Made by a program: the position numbers and the translations under genes. Positions 35,235 through 47,158 of a stretch of 64,000 nucleotides of DNA are shown here, piece after piece. Below the pieces are notes generated by a model, which saw only the letters and a list, made by a program, of their open reading frames with translations, ran no database searches and was not told the DNA's origin. The stretch comes from Zygnema circumcarinatum (lineage: Eukaryota > Streptophyta > Zygnematophyceae > Zygnematales > Zygnemataceae): positions 5,856,162 through 5,920,161 of the forward strand of contig CM074804.1 of NCBI GenBank assembly GCA_037447605.1, given 5' to 3'. The number at the start of each line of letters is the position of its first letter. Position 1 is the first letter of the stretch.

Positions 35235-38200
35235 ATGGCTACCGAAAGCTCTAATTCGACTATAAGTGAGTTTGCTCTGGTCTTTTTTTCTTTGCTTCTA
35301 CCGGGTGTTCCTTTGCTTTTCAGGTGTTGTTTCGACGTTAGCAACGAACCTTAGCTGACTCACTCCGGTGGCATGCGGAGATGGATGATGACGAATGTCG
35401 TGTTTTTTCTGTGCTGTGTTTTTTATTTTTTCAGCAAAAGATGATGAGAAGTCGGCATCAGAACAGACCGCTCCCGCTTCTGCGGCAGTAGCAGACACGT
35501 CTTCCACTCCGGAGTCCTCGGGAGCCCTTTCAGCTGCAGGAAATCCGTTTGACTTCTCTAATATGTCCAGTCTTCTTAACGTAAGTAATGTGGAAGGCGT
35601 TTTGGAGGAGTGTGTGAGAAACCCTTTTAGGTCCTGCTACTGGTCTCGTTATCGGTTTTCTTTGCAATGGTGCGTACCTTGGGACTGATCCAATGCGCAT
35701 TTGCCTCCTTGCCAGGATCCGAGCATAAAATCGATGGCAGAACAGATAGCCCAGGATCCAACTTTTGCGCAGATGACGCAGCGTCTGCAGCAGAGTGTCC
35801 GCCCGGGTCCCGATGGTGTACCACAACTTGACCAGTCTCAGTATCTCAACGCCATGCAGGAAGTCATGTCAAATCCTAATTTCTTGAGCATTGCCGAGAA
35901 GTTGGGTACTGCGCTGATGCAGGTAAATACTTTGGACGGTTGTTTTGGTCTATCTATTCCGTTTGTGTCCTCATTGTTTTCAACGGTGCTCTGCTCGGAT
36001 TCTGGCATAAAGAAATTTGCAAAGGTCATTTATCACCTTATATTTGCACACCATAAAACTGAACTCAGTTCGATTCCTTTTTTAAAGGCCACTACTTTCT
36101 TTCAAAATAGGTTGCTAACAGAGCACTTTTTGTTTGACAGGATCCTCAAATGACGGATATGATGCGAACTCTTCAAAACCCATCTTATAGGGAACAGATG
36201 CACGCAAAGCTGGCCTCTGTGAAGGATGATCCGGAGTTGAAGCCCGTGCTGGAAGAGCTGGAGTCGGGTGGTCCAGCTGCTATGATGAAGTATGTGCACC
36301 AGACATGCTTGTTCACGTAATGTTTACTCTAATGTCTTTACTTAACAGGGTTTAGAAATTGCTGTGTACACCTAATTCCATCTTGAGATGTGAAGCTCTG
36401 CTTGTTAGTGCCTATTCTTGTTTCCTGTGTTTTCCTCGAACTCGTCTTTTTGAAGCACCTTTACATATCCATGTGACACAACAAGTGTCTATATGCGTCG
36501 CACAGCGACGTTTGATGTCAGTGACAACAGCAAGATTGATGACGGCGCATGCTGGCGCATTTATAACGAAGTTGAAGTAGCTGATACTGTTTCCTTGCTT
36601 TTGAGAAAGATTTTTTTTTCTATTACTTGTGTCAATGCAGATATTGGAATGATCCGGTCATTCTTGGCAAATTGGGAAAGGCCATGGGAGGTGGCTTTCC
36701 TGGAATACCATCGTCTGAAGAAGCCGTATTGGCTGGTCAAGGTTCAGAGGAAGGCTTGGGACCAGAGGAAGAGGGAGATGAAGAAGAAGACGAGGACAAT
36801 ATCCATTCAGCAGCCAGTTCTGGCGACTTTGATGTGAGCTTTCCAGCGGTCCTTTCATATTTTATCTGGACATATTGATCGCCATCCGTAGATGGTTCAT
36901 GGATTATTTTTTTCTATACCGACGGTGGCTGTTGCGGTAGTCCTCAAGTTTTGATTCTGCTCTTTTTTTTTTTTTTTCCAAAAGTTATAAGGTGCCTTCG
37001 TCACCTTTCAGATACACCCTCGTGCCTCGGTGCTTGTGTTTATGCTTATCTGCGTTGAACTTAAGTAATTTTTCGACTGAAGGCGTTACTCATAGCTATC
37101 GTTCAGATATTAAAGACACTTGGTCCACGTTGGTCTGTTTGCTAGGCCATCTGAATCTGCTCGATACAGATTCTGAAGAGGGTGTTTGGAAATATAGCTT
37201 GCATAAAGGTTGGCTCTAGGGATTCAGGCTGATGTTGACCGTAGAAAGCATTTTCTTACTGGTCTTTGCACTTGAGTGGTCTTCTCAAGTACTAGGTTTG
37301 GAAATAATGAAGTGTCCTTCCTCTGAAAGTAGTTGTAAGTATATGATAGTTCTTTTTCAAAGTTTCTGGATATGCACATGATCCAGGGAAGAGTGCGGGA
37401 ACATCACGAGAATTAGGAAGCGAGCTCATTTGTTGTTAGGCTTTTTCTTTTGGACAGCTGCTTGCGCCATACGCTAAATTGCACTTTTCCGTGCGCAGTC
37501 TCTTCAGGAATTTATAAAAAACAAAGCCAATCTGGACGAGAAAGATGCAGAAGGGCGGACTGCTTTACATTTCGCCTGCGGCTATGGAGAGGTCAGCTAT
37601 TTACCGGCAGACGCTTTGTATCTGGCATGGTCTCTATTTACATGTACTCCGTTGTACTAGGCTTGGGTCACAACTGTTTATTCACTCAATCGCTTCTATA
37701 CTTGTAGTGGCCTACCAGCAATCGCCCTAAATGCTGGCTTATTGTTGATCTGATCTGACCGAGGAAGGGCCGTCGATTGACAGGTGAAGTGCGCAGAGCT
37801 CTTGCTTGATAAGGAAGCCTCTGTGGATGCATTGGACAAGAATAAAAATACGCCATTGCATTATGCGGCAGGCTATGGCCGAAAAGAATGTGTGGAGCTG
37901 CTTCTCAAGAGTGGTGCCGCTGTGTAAGTCTTCTTAATCACCCCATCATCCTACTGAATATTTACAACCTGAAACTAGTCATGCTTTATAGTGGCCTTGG
38001 CAGGCTGGATGCATTCTCAGCAAATTGCAGCCTGTTCAAGTTTTAGAGAAATTAATCCGGAATCAGACGTTGTTTCCAGTTCCACCTTGCTCTTTGTTGA
38101 GGATGTTTGGTGCAGATCTTCCAGCTCTTGCGGGAGTCTGACAGTCCATTTATGGCAGGTTTATGCCATTGTATGTGTAGAGGTCATGGATAGGTGTGCC

Positions 38201-38580
38201 AACTGGTGTGAATCGGGAAATACCTTTGACAGCTCAGTTGAGGTCATAGTTCTTGCAAATGTGCATGCTCTGTGAATAATGTGCACGTTTTCCTGAAACG
38301 ATCCTGAAACGGCATGCCATCTGAACCTTGTGGCTGTCGTTTGCGCTGGTGATTTTGCGATGTTTGAATGATATATGCTCGGGTAGCAGCTGTTTTCTTC
38401 ACCTTCTTGGGTAAGAAGCTAGTCCATTGTTTCTGGGAAGTTGACTGCTTGATTTGTTTTTTTTTGTGCCCTACGCTCAGGACCCTGCGCAACATGGACA
38501 ACAAGACAGCCGGAGATGTTGCCAAGCTGAACAACCAGCTGGAGGTTGCCAAATTGCTGGAACAGGCGGCCTTCTTGTAG
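35235..38580 (+). CDS. AKR2: AKR2-type ankyrin-repeat chaperone
   Basis: AKR2 is a cytosolic chaperone that delivers tail- and signal-anchored proteins to the chloroplast outer envelope. Exons: 35235..35265, 35435..35580, 35716..35922, 36141..36289, 36641..36833, 37499..37591, 37784..37923, 38481..38580. They total 1059 nt, 352 residues, in phase. The start is [10 protein letters not shown]. An N-terminal Ser/Thr/Ala-rich region is followed by [20 protein letters not shown], and by paired Sti1-like helical segments ([35 protein letters not shown]). Exon 5 ends with an acidic linker ([12 protein letters not shown]) before the ankyrin repeats: [42 protein letters not shown] and [12 protein letters not shown]. 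The length matches Arabidopsis AKR2 (about 340 residues). The gene converges with VPS28. No defects seen. Confidence 0.95.
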
Positions 38581-39217
38581 AGGGCAAACAGCGTGCATCG
38601 CGAATACTTTTTTTGGCCCCGAGACATCGACTTTGTGATAACCACGACGGAGGCACCTGTCGAGACAAGTCCCAAGCACTATGTTTGCTTGGGAGATTTT
38701 GTTGACTGTTGTTGTACTCATTTGCAGGTTTGTTGTGGTGTTGACTGGCGAACCCTCTTTTGTGGTAGGGCTGCAGTTCTGTTTTGGGGCTGTGATCCAG
38801 GAGATGTGGATATAGGCGACGAAAGCTTTTCTGTAGGTGCTGTGTAGATGATACCTCCAAACAGAGATGACCCGAATGTTGTTGATTAGCCTTATGGCCC
38901 TGCCCAAACCCAACCAGAAAAGGGAAAGTTGTGGAAGTTACCGAGAAGCTGAAAATTATTTGCTTATGAAGCGGTTTGCCTATTTCACTGTATGCTGGCA
39001 TGGGGTCAAAAAGCATGTGGTACTTAATTCTATGCTTGCACTTAGAGTGCTTGGGTTGCTAGTTTGATCTGGAGAAAAAGGCATAAGAGAAAGTCTGATA
39101 CGGCAGTTCTATTCAGTATGAAATAATGGTGCCTAACTTTGATGGTGAACATGTCAGCATGGCTACTCAAACGAGGATATGATCTTGGGTGTAAATTCTG
39201 AAGGCACCTTTGCATTA
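38581..39217. other. AKR2 downstream spacer
   Basis: This presumably begins with the AKR2 3' UTR. No domain-bearing frame was found. Confidence 0.35.
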
Positions 39218-39343
39218 GGGGGTGTCAGACTTGACAAAATCTTACGAACAAGAAAGTTCAGATTATGCCGTAGCCAGATTGCAATGTCGCCGGAGTAGTA
39301 CTGATCTCAAACTTACGAACAACTTTTTAAGTCTGACCACCCC
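39218..39343. mobile_element. MITE-like element, copy 1 (TA flanked, 15-bp class TIR)
   Basis: The element begins gggggtgtcagacttgac and ends tttttaagtctgaccacccc. The termini form an inverted repeat, and both sides are flanked by TA (39216-39217 and 39344-39345). It carries aaaatcttacgaac near the left end and caaacttacgaac near the right, also inverted-like. It is 126 bp with no coding capacity. TA flanks and size suit a Tc1/mariner-type MITE. A second copy lies at 59585-59741. Confidence 0.85.
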
Positions 39344-39436
39344 TATTGTCAGGGCATTAGAAAGGCGGCTTTTCTGACTCCCCAGTCAAGGTGAAAGACT
39401 CTCCCTGGGTCTAGCATTCGTGCTTCCACTACTCAC

Positions 39437-39862
39437 CTGCCAAACGGAGGGATTGATTGGAGGTTTGAACTCATCGCGCTGCAGGTGTAGTGCAACCAGA
39501 GAGTCACATGTTGCCTCGTCCACCTGCCAGAAAAAAAGATCAGCCGACTCACGAGGAGTCAGATTCAAGGGAAGCACTCCATGAAGCATGAACACCCATT
39601 TCTTTTTCTTTGAGATAGTTGACTCACTTAATTACAGAAATTGCCCAGGTCAAATAAAAAACACGAAAAGACGACCACAGCTCCGAGGTTTCGGCCGTGC
39701 TCATGTCGTCAGACGCAGTAATGTGATGCATGAAAGGGGAAGAGGCGGGGGGCGGGGGGGAGTGTTTCAGGTTGTACGCTGGCTTACAAACTGATGTGAC
39801 GAGGTCTTATTTTGATTATTGAAATAGCCAGGGGCAGGAGCACTCAAAAGAATGGCATTCGT
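39437..39862 (-). CDS. Two splice-bounded candidate exons, gene unidentified
   Basis: Two minus-strand segments have good acceptor and donor sites and the same phase. Segment 39862..39788 (75 nt) gives TNAILLSAPAPGYFNNQNKT... and segment 39523..39437 (87 nt) gives VDEATCDSLVALHLQRDEFK followed by PPINPSVWQ. Both are phase 0 and joined would be 54 residues. I do not recognise the protein. They lie between VPS28 (stop at 40181) and AKR2, so they could be an alternative 3' end of a VPS28 transcript or a separate small gene. A chance pair of splice-like sites is not excluded. Confidence 0.3.
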
Positions 39863-40180
39863 CTGTCAACAAAGGTCCTTTGACATGCACGCTGTAGGAG
39901 GCCTTCTATTTGATCCCAGATTTGTACAATGCTGATGCCAAACTCACTCGCGAGCATAAAACGATATGAAGAATTTTACAGGAACCACTAAACCAATCAC
40001 CTCAACTTAAACTTCTGTACAAGGAGAATACACGATAGGTAATTCTTGGAAGAGAGGTAGGCCAGCCACTAGAAATCCTTTCAAGTTCGAGGAAGAAGCC
40101 GGTGGTAGCTCGACAGACCTCTCATACTAACAAAGGCTGAAATATTCTGTCATCCAGATGTACACATCTCCATGGTGTTC

Positions 40181-40825
40181 CTATGACTTCGGCAATGACT
40201 GCATAAACGCATTATATGAAGATTCCAGGTCAAAGAGCAATTGTCGTGCTTCATCTTCCTTCAGCTCATCTGACGCGGACATTTTGTTCAATCGGCCGAT
40301 CCAATCTCGAGCTTTCACCTTTCCTTCAAATTCAGCAGATAGCTGCCTAACGCGATTGAGAGCACCCAACAAATCTGATAAGAGAGGATGAACCTCGTCT
40401 ACAGCCACCATGTTCAGCTTGAGCGAGTCCATAGCAGTGATGTAATGCTGCACAGTCTCGGCAACAGCCACCGCCGTGTTGTCTTCTGAGCTGGCTGACT
40501 TATGCTCCACAGTGGCAGGCACACCCGAGACAAGGAGTCGGTTCAGTGCTGCTGGACAGTCCATATCATAGGCAGCCATAAACTTCTCAACATCAGGCAC
40601 CGTGTCCTTGAGGGTTGTGCGTAAGGTCTTGAATTGTGCAATAAGCTTCATACAATTTGGCTCATATTCCTTTGCAGATATGATGTCACGCACATAGGCT
40701 TTCTCCAACTTCTCAGTTGTTTTGATAATGGCGTACAAGTCTGCAAAGTTTTCATACATTTCACGCTCTTTTTTGTCGTTCCACAGACGCACTTCTTGTA
40801 TCTCTTGAGGACCATAAGCAGCCAT
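40181..40825 (-). CDS. VPS28: VPS28, ESCRT-I subunit
   Basis: VPS28 is a core ESCRT-I subunit acting in sorting of ubiquitinated cargo at endosomes. The coding part is a single exon of 214 residues, matching the usual 210-220. The start is the ATG at 40825 (MAAYGPQEIQEVRLWNDKKE). A splice acceptor (GATTACAG) lies just upstream at about 40836. A likely 5' UTR exon ends at the donor GTG|GTGAGT near 41047. The N-terminal core contains REMYENFADLYAIIKTTEKLEKAY. PATVEHKSAS forms the hinge. MDSLKLNMVAVDEVHPLLSD and MSASDELKEDEARQLLFDLE form the C-terminal helical domain, ending LESSYNAFMQSLPKS. All family blocks are in place. Confidence 0.95.
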   Translation of the reverse strand: MAAYGPQEIQEVRLWNDKKEREMYENFADLYAIIKTTEKLEKAYVRDIISAKEYEPNCMKLIAQFKTLRTTLKDTVPDVEKFMAAYDMDCPAALNRLLVSGVPATVEHKSASSEDNTAVAVAETVQHYITAMDSLKLNMVAVDEVHPLLSDLLGALNRVRQLSAEFEGKVKARDWIGRLNKMSASDELKEDEARQLLFDLESSYNAFMQSLPKS

Positions 40826-41440
40826 ATCTAGAATCTCTGTAATCATCCAAAAGACAAAAAATGGTGAGCCCTAAGACAATCCATTTGCCTCCAGCGATTC
40901 TTCAACAAAAGAATAAAAATGGCCAGAATTGGGTAGAGCGTCCCGCCACGTTCATTAACGAACAGCCCTGATTTTGGAGCGCTCAGCCAGTCGACCGAAC
41001 ATACATCCCAGGAATCAAAACCAGGCCGAAACTTCGGGGCAACTCACCACTTTCCTCCGGATCGACCGATGAGTCAGTTTCTTTTCCAAAAAAAAGGAAG
41101 TAATCTTCTCTGAAACCAGGTTCGCCTGGCTGCACCCTTTTTATTTAAAACGGGCCAGACACCATGGCGTGCCACGCTGCAGATACAAGGGGTAGGACAA
41201 CTGCAGAACTAGCTTCACGCAGATTGCGACAGCCCTGGATTCGCTCCGCGAGGAAGCTGCTGCCAGAGCTGCTACAGCGGCCTCCAAAAGGAATATCTTT
41301 GAACCGGGAAGAAAATGTCAGAATTTAACTTTGTCCAAAGGTGCCGTACTTTAATGTACGGTAAAGTACAGTATCTGGTACGGATCTATAGTACCGTACG
41401 AAATATGCGGTGTGATGTGACAGGTCGACGGCCCAGGAAC
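40826..41440. promoter_or_regulatory. VPS28 upstream region, with 5' UTR intron and GTAC cluster
   Basis: The probable 5' UTR intron runs from about 41046 to 40837. Further upstream, 41338-41402 is a dense cluster of gtaccg/tacggta words (gccgtactttaatgtacggt, aaagtacagtatctggtacg, gtaccgtacg). Confidence 0.45.
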
Positions 41441-41469
41441 GCCATGAAATCACGAGCGGCTGCCCGGCC

Positions 41470-41625
41470 GCCGGGGAGGGGGGAGGGGGAGGGGGAGGGG
41501 AGGGGAGGGGGGAGGGGGAGGGGAGGGGGGAGGGGGAGGGGGAGGGGGAGGGGTAGGGGAGGGGAGGGATGGGAGGGACGGGACGGGACGGGAGGGGAGG
41601 GGAGGGGACGGGAGTGGAGCCGCGC
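41470..41625. repeat. G-rich minisatellite (GGGGAGGGG class)
   Basis: About 150 bp consist almost only of G and A on the plus strand, with units of GGGGA and GGGGAGGGGGAG. The minus strand is correspondingly C- and T-rich. Runs of four or more G at short intervals could fold as G-quadruplexes. Long open frames across it are artefacts. Confidence 0.9.
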
Positions 41626-43128
41626 ATGGGAGAGAGATGAGATCCGGGACATGCTTCGCTCGCGCCTGCCATCAGAGCGAGCGAGGTGGAGCTGGCGTGG
41701 GAGGGGGGGACTCGTGTATGTCCTGCCTGTTATAGGGAAAAGAGGAACTGTGCCGGGTGTTGTGCATCTGGGGTTGAACTGAAAAGCCAATCACAACCCT
41801 TCTGACTCAAGCATGATATTGCACTGCGCTGCAAACTGCAAAGAAGTTCTATCGACGAGCGAATCGGTAAGAGTTATTTTCTTACAACAATGGCTTCACA
41901 AATGCAATAGTGCCTGTCCCTTCTCTCTGTCTATATTTGTACCGTTAAGACAGAGGGGTTTAGTCCTTTATCCGGGTCCAAGACAGAATCAGCCTCAGTT
42001 GCAACTGCCTGAGCCAATAACCTGCGTATTTGAAGGTCAACGCACTGTAATAGTCCTGCCGTGGCCTCGACCTGCCTGGTGGCCGTTTGCCAAATGGCGA
42101 GACTCCATTAATCGGACGGACGATAGACTGGTGATAATGTCTACCCTGACTTAACGATACTAGCTTTCAGACATGCTTGAATCGTATCGATTAAGACACT
42201 ATTCATTTTTTTCTCCTATCGTGTCGGAATTGAATCGAACTCGCTCTGGTGAGGCCATCAAAATTCAAACGCGGACGTATTGCACGATGAGCACGTTTTT
42301 GGAGCTGGAAGTACAGTACGGACAAGGGAGCATGTTGGAGCTGCCTGCCACGCACGTTTTCTTTCCTACTGAAAGAGAGCGTGGCGGCGTCTCATCTCCT
42401 ACACGACGATAGGAGCAACATTTGCTTTTGCCGAACGTTGCAAGTCCCAGAACGTCCAATGAGATCACCTCATCAGGTGACTCTACAGGCTCAGCCACAG
42501 CGCAGACAACCACATACAAATCACACACTGAGTAGCACGATAGAACATTGCACCGCGGAACGTGAGCAAATGGGGGAGTGACCTGTACTAGTCGAAGGGA
42601 GTCGGTAAATGTGTCCTGCTTCCCTGGAAGATATTGTCGGTGGCTCAACCGCATTCGCTAAGATGTGCGCTCCGCGCAACACTCGTGTATGCGATACACA
42701 TGCTGGGTCCTCTACCCACAGAAATTTGCCAAATTGCGTGGGGGCATAATTGCTGGTGGCGAAAACGAGAGTCGCCATAAATCCCAGAGGTGCTCTCAGA
42801 TAGCGAATGTGGTTGGTTTTCGAAATTGTCCCACGTCTGAAAACAAAAACGTATGTAGATCCCGTAAAGAAGTCAAAGTATCCATTCATGGTGGTTCCCA
42901 CCGTGCTACATTAGTTACATGGCTGCAGGTAGTTCACAGCTTCAAATCTTCAGGACAATGAACAAGACGATGGAGCATCAATGGTTGCGGAGGGCCAATG
43001 TAGCACCACCGGACTGTTGAGGCTTACAACGTAAAGTATGAGGAGCTACACAAGGAAAAACAGAAGAAGAAATTGACAACGTGTTCAGCCAATACAGTAC
43101 TGCCAAGTGGCTCCCCTCACTACACCTA
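41626..43128. other. Spacer downstream of the zinc-finger gene
   Basis: No gene recognised. A short run gtacagtacgg occurs near 42310. The right end should contain the 3' UTR of the zinc-finger gene. Confidence 0.35.
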
Positions 43129-46100
43129 TCAGTCGCTAAACCGGTTTGGAACCCGCAGTCTCCGAAACACATGAAAGATGAGCACTGAGACGCCCACTAC
43201 CGAGAGGACAACGAGAGCCACAGCATCCTGCGTCAGCCGTACGGGTCTACCCGGTCCCACACTCGAGGCGCGGGGGGGCTCTCCTGAAGACGATGTGCTC
43301 TCACTGTTTCCATTGTGTAGAGACCTGCAGAAAGAAAGTACGCGGCTTTAAAGAACGGAGGCTGAATGAGTTTAAGGCGACGACTATTTGGATAACATCT
43401 CGATAGCCAAAGGCAAACGAAATATAAGCAGCCACAAAGTTGACTAGAAAGACGTTATCTGAAAAACACCAGGAGTTCTACGCTGGAATCAAACTAAGAC
43501 AGGCACAGTTCACACGGCCTACTACATGCGATATTTGTGCTGTTTGACATCGAAACTTTTGAGAGTCTTGAAATGCAGGCGAGTTGATGCTGACGTCGCG
43601 AAATCGCAGGTTGTTTCAGAACATGGGCTTGCGATGAGGAGGTTAGGGGACACTGCGTGGGCTGCGACTGACCACCCAAAAAACTCTAAAACGAGAATCC
43701 CAGCGCACTCCCAGCCGGCGACTCAGTTGCTGACGACGCACGTGCTTCAAATTTTGCCACGTGCGCCAACCGCGTATTGAAAAGTATTCACCGTTTCCAA
43801 TTCCCGGTTAAAGCATGACGCAGTTTTGTAGAGAAAACTTGCAGCCTCACTCCGGTTTGAAACTGGAGCGAGGCGGGAGGAAGACTACATCCAATACCAT
43901 TACGCCACGTGAAACAATCTTGTTGACGGACCCTTCAAAATATTTCATGAACTTGAACCTACCTACAGTCCAGTGTGTGGGGAGTGCAAGCTCTAAATTT
44001 TGAGCCATGGCGTGCGGCTTGGCTCCCGTTTTCGGAAAATGAAAGTGCTCTGACCTTCAGTAAACAACAGTGCTCTGAACGTTACGAAAGGAAGTCTTGA
44101 GATTGTACGTAAGATTGTTCACCCTCGGAACAGGGAGAATGGTTGTTACAACATACCTTGATTCAGGATTATCAGTATGGAAACTGGAGTCGTGTGCAAG
44201 CCGCTGACTTTTCTTGATCCACTTTTCACAATAATCGCACCAATCTGTCCGACTTCCACACACTTCCTGTATACCCAGGTCACCGTAAAAATGTGTATTA
44301 GCCAGTGCGTATGAAAGGAACCTCAAAAAGGTAATCTACTTTCCATAAGTTTGGAACTTACGAATTCTGACGGCAACATTAGTGCAATCATGCTTCATGC
44401 ATCACTCACAAGGACGACCCCACACCCTTCAGGACTTCATTAGGAAAGCTGCAAGGATTCCTTATAATAGCCAATTTACAGCTGCTTGCTTACAAAACCC
44501 AACGCAAACACTCAGTTACTTTAGGTGCTCTCTTACCACATGCTCATCAAAACTTGCTGCCGTTTTCTCCAAGTCACAATATTCGCAATGCACGAGTCTG
44601 AACTGACATTTCAACGTTTCATGGTCAGACAGTAGCCTCCGCTCCAATGCCAGCCCACACAGAGAACAAGGAATCTGCATGAGGAGAATACCAGCCCAGA
44701 ATCATGTTAGAGCCATGAGGCCGCAGTAAGCTGGTGTCGAGGTCTGAACCGTAAGGAAGAGCGAGCAGAATGTTCAGGAAATGACAAGAAAAACACTTCA
44801 TGAAACTGGCAAGTTGATCACATGCTGGGGCATTTAGCCTGTTGAGGATTGCATCCAAGCAATTCCATACGGTCACATCCCAGATGCCAAGAGAACTACA
44901 AGGAAAAAAAGGTTATCAAGCTATCGCAACGGCTATGATACCCCAGGGGGAGTTCATCCAAGAAGTTCCGAGCATACCAACTAAGCAAGGGAGTCTAATG
45001 GAGGCGGAGGCAAGAGTACCTTCGTATCTGGTTGTTTCCCAAATCTCTCCACTGGCCAAACAATGCAAAACATTCAGGCGCTGTCTAAGTGACAACTAGG
45101 GTTTCCGTTGGGTGCTTGGCAAGCCTTGGAGTTCCGCAATTCTCTCCATATCTTACAGAAATATCTTTGCAGAAAGAGGCAATTTAGGGCCTCCTGCTGA
45201 CGCAAAATGGCGTTCACCGATCCACAAAAAATGAATATCGGTTGCAAAAGTAACAAACAAAGAGACTCTGAATGCCAAACACGTAGCGCCTATGGAGTAT
45301 TCTAGCATAAAGAATATATGTTAAAGATGATACACAATTCGAATTGTGTATTATCTTTACATGTTGTACCTACACACTATAGTGCATAGAAAGTAAAGTG
45401 TCATTACACTTTAATATAGACACTACATATGCACCGTGTTTTAGAAACAAAAAACCGAATGGTTGGAGTGACTGCACAGTCAAAGATGAAAAAGTAGTTG
45501 TGCTGGAGTGTGTGAAGGAAAAAAGACACAGCAAAGAAACGAAGGTAGAGAGGCAGGACATGGTTTTAAAAGTTACTGAATATCTTTCCCAGCTAAACCT
45601 TCCAGTTACGGGTTGTGAAGGAAACAATATCAATATAATCTTTCCTCATATGCTCATATGCTATGCCCTTCCCTCCCCCTCCCTCATATGCTATGGCCTA
45701 CAAAACCTCACTTTAAAGTTTAAGTTTAAGTAAATTGATCTCACCAAGTCGTGTAAGCGGAATTCTGACTGGGATGGCAAGAGCATCAGAGGAGATGCGG
45801 ATTTTGATGATGGATTGCGACAATACAAGTCCTTTAAAAGAGACATTTAAAGAACCGAAGATAGGAAAAGTCTCGAAGAGGAAAAGAGAGAAACTCGCAA
45901 ACAAGGCATTCAAATGGTGTACCGGAAGCTCACGAAGTTAAAAAGGACATTATTCTCAATGACTTCCATACGGACTTGTCAAACAAACTGAATGCTGATG
46001 ACTCGCAAAATCAAGCCCCTACAAGAGTTGGACGAGAGCCTGACACCATGTGAAACTGAAGACGGTCTCCCGATTTAGGAATGAACTGAAACAGGAACTT

Positions 46101-46610
46101 CTGGGGAAGGAAAAGAAGGGCATCTGCTTGACGACAACTACCTATGAGCTCACCAGAGCATGTGCTTCGTCTCTATGCTCCTCCATTCGTGTTTTGGCCA
46201 CCATCTCATCGCAATTTGAACAGCGCTCTAAGTTGCGCTGACAGTGAACAGAATGTAAGTCGTAATTGGCAGTGGGAATGTCCCTTCCGCTGCAAAAAAT
46301 ATGTACAGGAAGGCTTTACATTTGCAATTCACGAAAGTGTTTTCCTATTTATTCAGACATCAACAGCGGTGATGAAACTTCATCCTCCCCAGATGGCAAT
46401 TTGATTTTCCCGCTTTTCAGCTATGGTTCTTCCAATTTGAATGATATTTGAACTAGTTCACTTTGATGAATCCTTGTGAGTACCAGGTTCCAAGTTTCTG
46501 AAGGACTAGAACCGTCCATGTCCAATCTCGAATACTGCACAGTCGCTGGGTTCCACTCACCAGTGAGCGCAGTACACAGTTTGACCCTCTGCCTCGAAAA
46601 TAGCATCCAT
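43129..46610 (-). CDS. TRAF-type zinc-finger protein (XAF1/TRAFD1-like) with C-terminal membrane anchor
   Basis: This resembles the small plant TRAF-type zinc-finger proteins with serial C2H-type fingers. Exons: 46610..46561, 46289..46154, 44674..44537, 44266..44157, 43324..43129. They total 630 nt, 209 residues, in phase. The start is MDAIFEAEGQTVYCAHCGRD. Then DIPTANYDLHSVHCQRNLER, CSNCDEMVAKTRMEEH, IPCSLCGLALERRLLSDHET, LVHCEYCDLEKTAASFDEHV and EVCGSRTDWCDYCEKWIKKS give about five Cys/His fingers, all with their metal ligands. The last exon has a Ser-rich linker and then a hydrophobic stretch (VALVVLSVVGVSVLIFHVF), suggesting a tail anchor, followed by RRLRVPNRFSD. The second intron (46153..44675) is 1.48 kb. 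The gene is divergent from ORC2, with 548 bp between the starts. The biological role is not known to me. Confidence 0.85.
45318..45363. repeat. Long near-perfect hairpin in an intron
   Basis: The sequence aaagatgatacacaattc is followed at once by gaattgtgtattatcttt, giving an almost perfect inverted repeat with a zero-length loop at 45340/45341. The following 70 bp contain two more short palindromes (cactatagtg, aaagtgtcattacacttt). It lies within the second intron of the zinc-finger gene. Confidence 0.85.
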
Positions 46611-47158
46611 GGTGTCACACTTCAAGCCGATTTTCCGCTATGAAATTTGAACTACACAGCAGACTCCTTCTTCCGCTGCTTGAAATGCTTCTTTCCTTCC
46701 TTCAACCAACATCCCAGGCAGAGAAAATCCCCGGAACAACCACCTATGCAGCAGCAGATGAAGCATTAGTTTGCGGTCGCAGCCATTGTTGCGAACGTGT
46801 GGCTCGCAATTTTGCTCTACAGAAACCGCAAGTAAGAACCCTAAAATTGCGAGAACGAAGTACCGTATCGCCGAGAGGTTGCCGCGCCACTCGCCGTGTG
46901 CCTTGACGTGACTGAACTGAACAATTGAGTCTGCAAAACAAGAAACGTGCGCCTTTGAGCTCTGATGAGCATGAGGGCAGTGAGTTGTGCTGCATTGTTG
47001 CGATCTCAGTGCGACTATTTTTTGAGGAAGCCATGTCTGCCTCTCTAATGTCACGGGTTGGTGTGGAGCGCACTTGAGGGTGGGCTGTCAAGCGTCGTCT
47101 CCGTCGTTTCGGTAAGGATCATGAACAAATAAGTCGGCTGCTGGGCGAGAAGTTGGTT
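46611..47158. promoter_or_regulatory. Shared upstream region of the zinc-finger gene and ORC2
   Basis: The two genes are divergent and start 548 bp apart, so both promoters must lie here. No TATA box or other element was identified with confidence. A GGTAAG near 47111 could be the donor of an ORC2 5' UTR intron. Confidence 0.4.

Noticed and set aside
41315-41790. Gly/Arg- and Pro/Ser-rich frames across the G-rich minisatellite
   Set aside because: Products of repeat translation, with no splice or domain support.
45398-45941. Plus-strand frames of 111 and 68 codons inside the zinc-finger gene intron
   Set aside because: No domain, and the host intron is supported by phase-correct exons on the other strand; a nested gene is possible but unsupported.
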